Assembly (NCBI GenBank): GCA_033239005.1
Contig: BSQZ01000053.1
Span: 2,586,501-2,650,500 of the forward strand
Direction: 5' to 3'
Length of the DNA: 64,000 bases
Source of the DNA: Lamellibrachia satsuma
Taxonomy: Eukaryota; Annelida; Polychaeta; Sabellida; Siboglinidae
Shown here: positions 13,106 to 23,844 of the stretch, one piece after another
Numbering within the stretch: position 1 is the stretch's first letter
How the letters are laid out: each line of letters begins with the position of its first letter
The notes under the pieces: generated by a model
The model's input: the letters and a program-made list of their open reading frames with translations, nothing else
What the model was told of the DNA's origin: nothing
The model's database searches: none
Made by a program: the position numbers and the translations under genes

Positions 13106-14116
13106 CTCAGACAAATTATCTTTTTACCACGAGTCACTGTGACTCAACTCGTATGAACTCATTTCTTAACATGTCCATCCCCCCGCCCCCACCCCCCCCC
13201 GCCGGAAACGGAACATGCCAGCCACGAACACGATATACTTTATCACAGACGTCATCGGCTGGAGCAGTGGGTAAATGCAGAGAATGTCGCCCCAACTGGC
13301 TTGGGGACCGACATGTCCTTTCGTTGAATACACATGTACCGTTCACGCACTCAACCATATCCGTTAATCATATCTAGCCGCTTTTCTATGCTGGCTTTGA
13401 TGGTTTTCATTGTCATGGCGCTCATATTCCACCGTGGATCGGGCCGCAGAAGATTTTAGATTAGATATTTATCCACACCTAGGCTTACGTATTTCTATAA
13501 CCATAGCTTTCATACGTAAATTATACCCGTGAGGCAATATATGTAGGCCCACGTATGAATGTATGGCAACATGTGATTTTAATCTCTTATATTTGATAGC
13601 AGTGTAGCTGCCAATGTGCTAGCGTTACACACGGTTCATGGCAGTGAGCAATCAGGTAGGTCACGACTTGATTGTCATGTTCTACTTCTCTTATTAGTTA
13701 AATATATTTGTAAATATCCCATTTTATCATTTGTGCTATTGGGAAGGTGGAGCATAACCGAATAGCTAATGTTTTTCGAGGACATAGTACTGTTACATTT
13801 CCGTATTGAAAATTGTAATTTTGACCAAGGCTGTGTGCTTGTGCCCCAAACTTGGGGGGCATGTGCACGGAGACCCCATAAGCGCACTTGGTGCTAATGA
13901 TGCATGAGGTTGCCAGGATTTGGTAATTTGGTGGTTGAATGGTTTGCCGGTTGAATATATAGGAGGAAACCCCTTCCCTGCAAATCCTCAGCCGCCACAA
14001 CATTATGATCCAATCAGAAAAAATTCATTACAAATATCTACAACTGGATATATAAATATTGTGTGAGGAAAGTCACAAAACACAGCTATATTGTATATTA
14101 ACAATACTGTTCATCA

Positions 14117-14303
14117 GATGTAATACGTAGGCGTAAAGTAATTCCACCAAGTATTATGAATGCAGCACTGTCGTGAGATGTAATACGTAGGCGTAAAGTA
14201 ATTCCACCAAGTATTATGAATGCAGCACTGTCGTGAGATGTAATACGTAGGCGTAAAGTAATTCCACCTATGTATAATTATGAACGCTGCATTGTCGTGA
14301 GAG
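14117..14303 (+). repeat. Short tandem repeat, about 60-bp unit, three copies (U2)
   Basis: Counterpart of 2,667-2,860. Its first two units are more alike than in U1. Confidence 0.85.
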
Positions 14304-15009
14304 TATAAACGTACGTTTGTATTTAGAACTGTTTAAAATGTGTAAACAGTAAAATTAGTGTCATTTTTAATTCATGCATAGCAGGCATAAAAACGCCACA
14401 AATGTCGATGAACATACAACTTGTACCCTTGTAGCATACGGGTGAAACTGCTTCTACACGTCGGGAACAGACGTGTCCTGTTTACAAGTCGCCAACTGGG
14501 GCTCCATTTTAACTTTTGAGTTCTCGACTCGACTCGACTAACTATGACTTGAACATGGGGTCGTAAACTCTATTTACATGTCGTGAACTGGCAGTCACGG
14601 TCGGGTAAACACGAACGCATTCGAACGCAGCGCGTGTACGGTCTTTGTTCCGGGCAATTTGGGTAAACGGGGATTTCCCAGCGGAAAACCCACATATTTC
14701 TTTGATGCAGCTTAATTAAATAACTTCTACGTGTAGACGTTACACGTTGGGCATGTTGAACTTCCCTAGTTATTAATAATTATAATAAAGATAGAATGTA
14801 ATTATTATAAGCATTTGAGAAAAATTTTTGGCGCAACTAGAATGACAATTACAATATTTAAAAGTTGCTGTAACAGGAAGTATCACTGAACCGGTTAACA
14901 ATAATAAAAATTAGGAATATGTCACATAACCACAGTTGCACTCACTTTCGATTAACATCGTGTAGCTTTTCTAATAACTTTACATAGATGTCATTAACCC
15001 AATATCAGA

Positions 15010-15800
15010 CTCAGTGTGACTGTGACCGTCAGGAATCTGTGGGACTGTGACTGTCAGGAATCTGTGGGACTGTGACTGTCAGGGAGCTGTGTGACTGTGA
15101 CCGTCAGGAATCTGTGGGACTGTGACTGTCAGGGAGCTGTGGGACTGTGGCTGTCAGGGAGCTGTGGGACTGTGGCTGTCAGGGAGCTGTGGGACTGTGA
15201 CTCTCCGGGAGCTGTGGGACTGTGACTGTCAGGTAGCTGTGGGACTGTGGTTGTCAGGGAGCTGTGGGACTGTGATTGTCAGGGGCTTAGGAACTGTGAC
15301 TGTCAGGGAGCTGTGGGACTGTGACTGTCAGGAATATGTGGGACTGTGACTGTCAGGGAGCTGTGGGACTGGGACTGTCAGGGAGCTGTGGGACCGTGAT
15401 TGTCAAGGAGCTGTAGGACTGCAGGGATCGGTGGGACCGTGATTATCAAGGAGCTGTAGGACTGCAGGGAGGGGTGGGACCGTGATTATCAAGGAGCTGT
15501 AGGACTGCAGGGAGCGGTGGGACCGTGATTATCAAGGAGCTGTAGGACTGCAGGGAGCGGTGGGACCGTGATTATCAAGGAGCTGTAGGACTGCAGGGAG
15601 CGGTGGGACCGTGATTGTCAAGGAGCTGTAGGACTGCAGGGAGCGGTGGGACCGTGATTATCAAGGAGCTGTAGGACTGCAGGGAGCGGTGGGACTGTGA
15701 TTGTCAGTGAATTGTAGGACTGTCAGGGAGCTGTAGGACTGTGACTGACGCGGAGCTGTAAGACTGTCAGGGATTTGTAGGACTGTGAGTGTAACTGTGA
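15010..15800 (+). repeat. 25-bp minisatellite array with expanded 43-bp units (U2 copy)
   Basis: Counterpart of 3,548-4,215. The 43-bp compound unit repeats about seven times here against four in U1, which accounts for the 130-bp shift between U1 and U2 coordinates downstream. Most extra units carry 'gattatcaagg' rather than 'gattgtcaagg', marking a local expansion of one variant. Confidence 0.92.
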
Positions 15801-16019
15801 AATGATACAAACGTTCAAACTTTGCTCCAATAAAATATCAGTATCGAGACACCTTGAAAAAAACTCAGCTATTATGTGGGCTTATGAAATATGACGCTCA
15901 AAGCAGGTTACTCATTTATACCATGTGGAATCTATTACTTCCACTGGCATAGCCACCAGGTAAAATGGACAAACGGCTTTTAATGTCCTTTCCAAAAGAC
16001 ACAGGCAATGTGGGGTGAA

Positions 16020-16330
16020 CGAAATTATCCAAGTTTCGAAAACGGCATCAGGTGGTTTCGAACCCCGGTCACCCGTCGACCGACAGTTCGACGCTCAATC
16101 GCACAGCTACCGCGCCCCATTAATATGGCAACATTTAAATCCCATATCTTAATGATACAAAGTCGTGATGTGCAGTCCATATTGTAGTAGGGGAGAATGA
16201 GGGAAAACTGTTGTGGTAGGAGTAGGATCACCGGTCGACCACTGCCCAGTCCTAAACCATGCAGTAAGAGGACTCGAAACACGGGCCTCTCGATTGAGGG
16301 TCCAAAGTTCTAACCACGACGCCACCGATC
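16020..16330 (-). repeat. SINE-like element with two tRNA-like modules (U2)
   Basis: U2 counterpart of 4,440-4,750, with the intact B box ggttcgaaacc on the minus strand. Confidence 0.55.
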
Positions 16331-17824
16331 CTCAGCGCAGTCTCTGACAAATATTTTTTACCACGAGTCACTGTGACTCAACTCGTTTGAATTCATTTCT
16401 TAACAAGTGCTGATACTCCACCGTGGACAGGCCGCATACGATTTTAGATTAGATGTTTACCCACACTCAGGCTTATGCATTTCTATAGCCATAGCTTTGA
16501 TATGTTACATATACCCGTGAGCCAAATATATGTAGACCCACGTGTATATGTATGCCAGCTTGTGATTTTAATCTCTTATATACTTGATAGCGGTGTAGCT
16601 ACCAATATGCTAAGGGCCTAGACTGCTACATTTCCGTATTGAAAATTGTAATTTTGACCAAGGCTGTGTGCTTGTGCCCCAAACTTGGAGGCATGTGCAC
16701 GGAGACTCCATAAGCGCACTTGGTGCTAATGATGCATGAGGTTGCCAGGATTTGGTAATTTGGTGGTTGAATGGTTTGCCGGTTGAATATATAGGAGGAA
16801 ACCCCTTCCCTGCAAATCCTCAGCCGCCACAGCATTATGATCCAATAAGAAAAAAGTTAAAACAAATATCTACAACTGGGTATATAAATATTGTGTAAGC
16901 AAAGTCACAAACATATTTATATTGTAAGTTAACAATACTATTCATCAGATGTTATAAGTAATGTAATTCCACCAATGTAAAATTATGAATGCTGCATTGT
17001 CGTGAGAGTACAAACCTACGTTTGATTTTAAAACTGTCATTTTTAATGCATGCATACTAGGCATAGAAACGCCACAAATGTCGTTGAACATACAACTTGT
17101 ACAATTGTAGCATACGGGTGTAACTGCTTCTACACGTCGAGAACAGACGTGTATGTCTACGGGCAAACAGCGTATAATAAACTATGCTGCATTCCAATGC
17201 ACTCGTGTTTACGGTGAACAGGAGTACACGATATGTATTGATTATGATATGATTTCCCACGCCAACTGGTGCTCCCTTTTAACTTTTGAGTTCTCGACTG
17301 GTAACGACGAATTGAATAGGGATCGTGAACTCTATTTACATGTCGTGAACCGATATTCACGGTCGGGGAGACACGATCGCATTCGACCGCAGCGCGGTTG
17401 CGCTCTTTGCTGGAGGTAATTTGGGTAAACGAAGCACGGGTATTTCCCAGTGAAAAGCCCACATATTTCGGTGACGTGGTTTAATTGAGCAACTTCTACG
17501 TACAGATGTTACACGATTGGCGTGTTGAACCTCCGTAATTATTAATAATTATAATAAAGATAGAATGTAATTATTATAAACACTGGAGACCAGATTTTGG
17601 GGTCGTAACTAGAATGAAAATTACAATACTTAAAAGTTGCTGTAACAGGAAGTAACATTAGTCCGGCTTAAAATAATAAAAACGAGGAATATGTCATATG
17701 ACCACAGTTGCATTTACTTTATTTTCACATCGTGCAGCTTTTTCAGTAACTTTACGTATATGTCAATAACAGTTATGGTTGATTATAATATGATTTCCCA
17801 CACAATCAAGTTGAATCAACTATA

Positions 17825-18440
17825 GCTGTAAGACTGTGACTGCCACGGACTTGTGAGGCTGTGACTGCCAGAGAGCTGTAAGAATGTGACTGTCACGGAC
17901 CTGTGAGGCTGTGACTGCCAGAGAGCTGTAAGACTGTGACTGCCACGGACCTGTGAGGCTGTGACTGCCATAGAGCTGTGTGACTGTGACTGTCACGGAC
18001 CTGTGAGGCTGTGACTGCCACGGACCTGTGAGGCTGTGACTGCCACGGACCTGTGAGGCTGTGACTGCCACGGACCTGTGAGGCTGTGACTGTCACGGAC
18101 CTGTGTGACTGTGACTGTCACGGACCTGTGAGGCTGTGACTGCCAGAGAGCTGCAAGATTGTGACTGTCACGGACCTGTGAGGCTGTGACTGCCAGAGAG
18201 CTGTGAGGCTGTGACTGTCACGGACCTGTGAAGCTGTGACTGCCACGGACCTGTGAGGCTGTGACTGCCACGGACCTGTGAGGCTGTGACTGTCACGGAC
18301 CTGTGTGACTGTGACTGTCACGGACCTGTGAGGCTGTGACTGCCACGGACCTGTGAGGCTGTGACTGCCACGGACCTGTGAGGCTGTGACTCTCACGGAC
18401 CTGTGAAGCTGTGACTGTCACGGACCTGTGAGGCTGTGAT
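17825..18440 (+). repeat. 25-bp minisatellite array, variant consensus (U2 copy)
   Basis: Counterpart of 6,232-6,742, about 115 bp longer. It also ends directly against the FGD exon homologue at 18,441. Confidence 0.93.
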
Positions 18441-18488
18441 GAGATTAATGACACGATAGCTGGTTGTTCCCATACTTCACCGATATGC
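18441..18488 (+). pseudogene. FGD 16-codon linker exon homologue without splice acceptor (cassette 2)
   Basis: EINDTIAGCSHTSPIC with donor gtaagt. Same loss of the acceptor as in cassette 1, so the loss predates the U1/U2 duplication. Confidence 0.7.
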
Positions 18489-20977
18489 GTAAGTACTGAT
18501 GACTAAATGTTTAAATTAATACGGTGTCACTTGAGTTGCTGATATTCTTTCTTTGATCTTTGATAAACTGATGTTAAACCACTGTGTTTTCATGTAGAAT
18601 CATGTGTAGCAGTGATGCTTGGCTCCAATACTCGGAGTATTGCGGTATTACGTATGTTTGCATACTTTTTGTACAGTATGCAGTACTGAGTATGTAACTT
18701 GCAATATTTCAAGTTGTTATTTTGTGGACATTTTTGTGGGATCATTTCCCTGAACCGATACATCGGACAGGAGCTCCCCAGTCCTACTCCAGCTTGTGTC
18801 ACATGACCTTGCACATGTGACTCGCCCAAAAATTCAAGTTCTAGGAAATCGGAAAGCCAATCCATTCAATTAATAAGTCTTTTGCATTCTCGCAGAGTGT
18901 TTCGTGTGATGCTAATATGAGCGTGAATTGTTTCAGACACAAACTGAAACCCTTGGCACGCAGGCGCCGTCGTGGACCAAGGATCAGAAGGCACCCAAGT
19001 GCATGCAATGTTCTGCAGGATTCACCCCAATTTTCCGGAGACATCACTGCCGAGCTTGTGAGCATGTAAGTTGTCAAGACTCCAATTTCATCATCTTTAT
19101 CCTGACACAAATGTACCCGGTTTACTGTATTGCATTGTAAAGTTATTCACGAATCTGTGAAATGGTGACTAAGATGAGTAATTCAGTGAGCTTAGGTAAC
19201 AATGCTAGATGAAGTACAGTGATTTTACCTAACCACAACAATGGAGGAAATACGGGGATATGTGGATATCTGAAGGCTACTTACACTGCCACATAAAAGG
19301 TTGCACATAGTTATTATATTATCATCTTTGTAATATGTATAACCATGATTATGGTGCAATTACTAATGTAGCGACCATGAACATTTGCAACTGTAGGTGG
19401 TGTGTGGGAATTGTTCAAGCCACAAGGTCCTACTGTCATACAATGATCAGATGAACCGTGTGTGCGACAAATGCTACAATACTCTATTACAAGGTGGCTC
19501 TGTAAGTACAATGACACCCGTTTCCCATGTGTACTTAAGCAGAGGCCTATGTGCAGGTTAATACTGTTTCTATTGAGACTAAGAAAGTAGCAGTAAGTAT
19601 ACGTCATCTAAGTTCTTTACTGTGTTTAATATGTGGCACTAGCTGCTCCACGTTTTCTGTTTGCTTATTTGTTTGTATGATATTAACAGGCTAATTGACG
19701 CAGTGTGTATTCGACAGGCAAAGACCAAACTCACCTGTGGCTTTCTGCACATATCCACTGACACGAAGCGCTGGCAGAAACAATACTTTGTCGTGTACAA
19801 TGATTTTGTATTGCGCTCCTTCAAAGATGCCGAGGTATGTTTCACATCTACGTGCATACATCATCTAAACATGCACACATACACACGTGTGTACCAGTTG
19901 AGTATGACATCTGCATATGTATACAAGCATGCATGTATGTTTGCAGAAATTTACAAGCAAACAATACGTGTACGCATATACTTATATACTCAAACACTCA
20001 TGGGACAGAGAGCGAAATGTTCATCTCTACAGGGAGAGCACGATCACCCTCAATTGTAGAATTGAACAAATCTATTATTAATTTGTTCTCTTGGTGCTAC
20101 AATACCTTGTATTATTTGTACTTAATAACGTTAGCAAATGAAAATGGGTAAATACCTTTGCCTCCAGAGTTTTTGTCATCAGAAACATTTTGCTAAGAAT
20201 TGATCACTATGTATGTAATTAATGACACATAACTGGAACATTATGCTACTCTTCCCTAGGATTCCTCTGTCATGACGTCAATGCCATTGTCAGGCTACAC
20301 AGTATCAGAGGCATGTGCAAATACGAGACGCTACGTTTTCAAGCTAATTCGATTCGGACAGAAAGAAGTCCACTACTTCCAGGCAGAAAATCAATGTGAC
20401 CTCGTGAGGTATGCAATGGTTGTCCTCTGTATCAAGCAGAGAAACTATTCAGGTGATAAGTGTCGTGCATTTTACTTTTGGGTTACTAATTAGATTGGTG
20501 AACGACAAAGTGTAACAATCATAAGTGTATTGCTATTAAGTTGTGGCTATGCTTGAAGGCATTTGAAAAATCGATAATGTTTATGTTGAAACCGTACCCA
20601 CGCCATATTTATCTTTAGAGAACTAATGTGTTTGTAAGGGAATGCGTCTATGCAAACAGAATACAGAACTTGTACATTTTTGTTTTTAAGTTTATTTCAT
20701 AATGACTACTAATAAGACAAATTCACACACTAAAATGCCAGAACTATGATATAATTTACGAAAAAAAATACGTAAGCCAACAATGATGCTCAGAATTTCG
20801 GAAAGAGTATTAGAAGTTTTATAATAACACAAGCTGTGGCATATGATAAGAAAATTTATAATCGTGAATCGTGTGTCTGTCGATAGGTGGACATCAGTCT
20901 TGGAGATGGCTATAAAAGGAAAGGCTATGTTGTGTGGCGACAGCCGTCAGAACAACACGTTGGAAGACAGTGATTGA
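18441..20977 (+). CDS. FGD-like C-terminal cassette 2: FYVE zinc finger and second PH domain
   Basis: Tandem copy of cassette 1. Exons: 18937-19065, 19397-19501, 19557-19592 (microexon), 19718-19834, 20260-20408, 20887-20977 (TGA). Frames and splice phases are intact throughout. The FYVE signature is [10 protein letters not shown], with E in place of the usual G after the cysteine, and VVCGNC is normal. The PH exon reads LIRFGQKEVHYFQ, like cassette 3 and unlike cassette 1. The linker exon homologue 18441-18488 again lacks an acceptor because a minisatellite abuts it. No DH or first PH exon is found within U2. As for cassette 1, whether this is transcribed cannot be seen. Confidence 0.8.
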
Positions 20978-21054
20978 GTGTTACATTCATCCTGCCTGCT
21001 GAGATTAAAGATACAAACACTGATCGCTTTTAATCGTAAAATTGTATACAGTAC

Positions 21055-21055
<1 letters not shown>

Positions 21056-21102
<47 letters not shown>
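21056..21102 (+). repeat. (TA)n microsatellite at the end of U2
   Basis: About 23 TA repeats at the point where U2 stops matching U1. Confidence 0.95.
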
Positions 21103-21106
<4 letters not shown>

Positions 21107-21109
21107 ATC

Positions 21110-22025
21110 ATCACCATGCAGTAAGAGGACTCGAAACACGGGCCTCTTGATAGAGAGTCCAAAACTCTAACCATGACGCCACCGCCCCTCAGCGCAGTTT
21201 CAGACAAATATTTGTTTTAACACGAGTCACTGTGACTCAACTCGTTTGAACTCATTTCTTAACAAGCCCCCACACCCACCCAGCCACCACCCCGCCGGAA
21301 ACGGAACGTGACAACCACGAACAAGATATACTTTATCACAGACGTCATCGGCTGGAGCAGTGGGAAAATGCACAGAATGTCGACCCAACTGGCTTGGAGG
21401 GCGACTTGTCCATTCCTCGGATACACATGTACTGTACACGAACTCATCAACCATATCCGGAACGTCATGCCGCCTTTCAATGCTGGTTTGAAGATTTTCA
21501 CTGGCATGGTTCTCCCACTCCATCGTGGACCGGGCCGCAGAATATTTTAGATTAGATATTTACCCGCACGCAGGCTTCTGTATTTCTATAACCATAGCTT
21601 TGATATGTTAATTATACCCGTGAGCCAAATATAAGTAGGCCCACGTATGTAAGTATGCCACATTGTGATTTCAATCTCTTATATACTTGGTAGCGGTGTA
21701 GCTACAATATGCTAGGGGCATACACTGCTACATTTTCGTATTAAAAATTGTAATTTTGACCAAGGCTGTGTGTTTGTGCCCCATACTTGGGGGCATATGC
21801 ACGGAGATTCCATAAGCACACTTGATGCTAATGATGCATGTGGTTGCACGGATTTGGTAGTTTGGTGGTTGAGTGGTTTGCCGGTTGAATATATAGGAGG
21901 AAACCCCATACCCTGCAAATCCTCAGCCGCCACAACATTATGATCCAACCAGAAAAAAGTCAAAACAAATATCTACAACTGGATATATAAATATTGTTTA
22001 AGGAAAGTCACAAAACACATTCATT
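21110..22025 (+). repeat. Partial third copy of the U1/U2 5' segment
   Basis: Clearly homologous to about 1,570-2,640 of U1, including the SINE-like module, the C-rich stretch, and the block around 'ggaggaaacccc'. It is more diverged than U1 is from U2. It joins U2 through the TA tract at 21,056-21,102 and ends where retrotransposon sequence begins near 22,030. Confidence 0.85.
21116..21190 (-). repeat. SINE-like element, first module only
   Basis: Only the first tRNA-like module is present, with gtttcgagtcc on the minus strand. It lies directly after the TA tract that ends U2. Confidence 0.45.
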
Positions 22026-22034
22026 CTAAACAAA

Positions 22035-22612
22035 GTGTATACTCACTTTGAGAAGCCAACTGCACATGCCAAGATTCTCATCGCCGATTTCTCATCGGCT
22101 TTTAATTTGATGCAGCCTCATATCTTAGCCCATAAACTCATTTCTGATTTTAATCTTGGAAAGCAGCTTGTTGCCTGGATTGTTGATTTTTTGTCGTGTC
22201 GTCCTCAGTCTGTTTTTGTGAATGGGAAATTTTTTTACATGAGGTTGACACATACGGGTTCGCCCCAGGGTTGTTGTCTCTTACCCCTCCTATTGAAATT
22301 TGCTGGTGACAGTGCATTACTTTCAGTTAGAGACTCAGAGAGACATCACTCAGTATTGTGAACAACAGATACTTAGGAAGGCACGCTCTATCTTAGTTAA
22401 TGGTAGTCTCGCTCTATATCCCATGTTTCACACTCTGCCCTCGGGTCGCCGTTTTAGTTGCCTTTTGTGCAAAACTGAGACTAAAAATAATTGGCATGTA
22501 CCATGTACGTAAGAAGTACCATGTACGTAAGAAGTACCATGTACGTAAGGAGTTATCCTTTATTCCTGCTGCCATCAGTCTTCTCAACAATGTGAAGTGA
22601 ATGTAATGTGTG
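22035..22612 (+). pseudogene. Non-LTR retrotransposon (LINE) reverse transcriptase remnant
   Basis: The frame reads ADFSSAFNLMQPHIL, VAWIVDFLSCRPQSV, FVNG and HTGSPQGC, the palm-domain blocks of CR1/jockey-type reverse transcriptases (DFSSAFN.. and GSPQGC). It then jumps to KFAGDSALLS (decayed FADD box). The next frame gives the C-terminus: LRKARSIL, LPSGRRFS and SFIPAAISLLN, ending at TGA. Internal deletions and frameshifts make it inactive. A 36-bp piece of the neighbouring transposon's inverted repeat, with an 18-bp segment repeated three times, interrupts the C-terminal part at 22,487-22,555. Confidence 0.85.
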
Positions 22613-22794
22613 TGTATGCTCTACATATATTTAATGGTTACAGTGTGAAATGCACTCCATGTGTTCATGTGATAAATTATTGTTCTTGTGACTAAGATGA
22701 CGTGAGCCAGTAATACGCGGTTACCTATGTTATATATTTACATTTTAATATAGTATATACTGTGCCCGTCCAAACGACGATGTAATTGCCCTGA

Positions 22795-22832
22795 ATATAT
22801 ATATAAATATAATTATATATATATATATATAG

Positions 22833-22864
<32 letters not shown>

Positions 22865-22887
22865 ATAATTATATATATATATATATA

Positions 22888-22980
<93 letters not shown>
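22795..22980 (+). repeat. AT and (GT)n microsatellites
   Basis: Alternating TA blocks to 22,888, then about 45 GT repeats ending where the DNA transposon begins. Confidence 0.95.
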
Positions 22981-22981
<1 letters not shown>

Positions 22982-23460
22982 CAAAAGGGCACTAGAAATC
23001 ACGTTAGGGGTACCTAAATGTTACAAGCTGTCATCCATGCCAGGGTTTATCTGTAACCTTTGCCGGTCACAACCAGCCCGGATGACACTTTCTATTTTGA
23101 TTTTTTACTGTGTAGTGAGCTATTTAGTAAAGATGATGTTCATATTTTGCAATGTATACATGATTGGCTGTAACTCAACTAATTATATAGCTACATAACT
23201 AAATGTAGTATAACAATATCTGGAAGAATGAGGACTATGTCAGGGGTAAATAATTATATCAACACCATATAAATATTCGACAAAAAACATAAAACGTACC
23301 CAAATATATAAATATTTTATTTTGGTTTCTGGATGAAAGTGTACTATAGTTTCTATAACTTCTTACGTTCATGGTACATGCCAATTATTTTTATCACAAA
23401 ATAATGCCAGTTCATTTCCAAACACGATAACACCAACTGATTCGGTAAATAATGTAATAG
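22980..23460 (+). repeat. Left terminal inverted repeat of the transposon
   Basis: Pairs with 26,885-27,376. Contains the complement of 'ggcatgtaccatg.acgtaa', also found in the nearby LINE fragment. Confidence 0.8.
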
Positions 23461-23844
23461 CATTAAGTGACAACCCAAAATATAACGTTACCCCCTTTAT
23501 TTTTAATTGCCGCCAGATCTATATAGAGTTGGTGTCATAGTATGATTTGTTGTTTTATATGTAACTGACCCCACTGCAACGGTGTCAGTTTCATAATCCT
23601 ATGAAATATAGCCAATTGTATGGTGAACCCAGTATCATAAACAATGTTGTGAGTATATTATGTAGATGTAACCAGGGCCCGTGTCAGAAGTAAGCACCTA
23701 GTTTCGGCAGTGTATGTACAATATATCGAATGCAATTCCAGTGTTCACATATACTTCATACAAAAGCTTTATATTCCAAGAAATAAGACAGAATCGGATG
23801 TGGTAGCTGAATTTGTGGATTGTCGACCCTGACAGATTAATAGA

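Larger units (their letters stand above)
11452..21010 (+). repeat. Tandem segmental duplication unit U2
   Basis: Second copy of U1. It diverges from U1 shortly after the FGD terminal exon, where a TA microsatellite begins (about 21,056). The U1 tail (9,300-11,451: CA tract, 62-bp repeat) is missing here. Length differences against U1 lie mainly in the minisatellites: the array at 15,390-15,690 has three more 43-bp units, and the one at 17,825-18,440 is about 115 bp longer. Confidence 0.93.
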
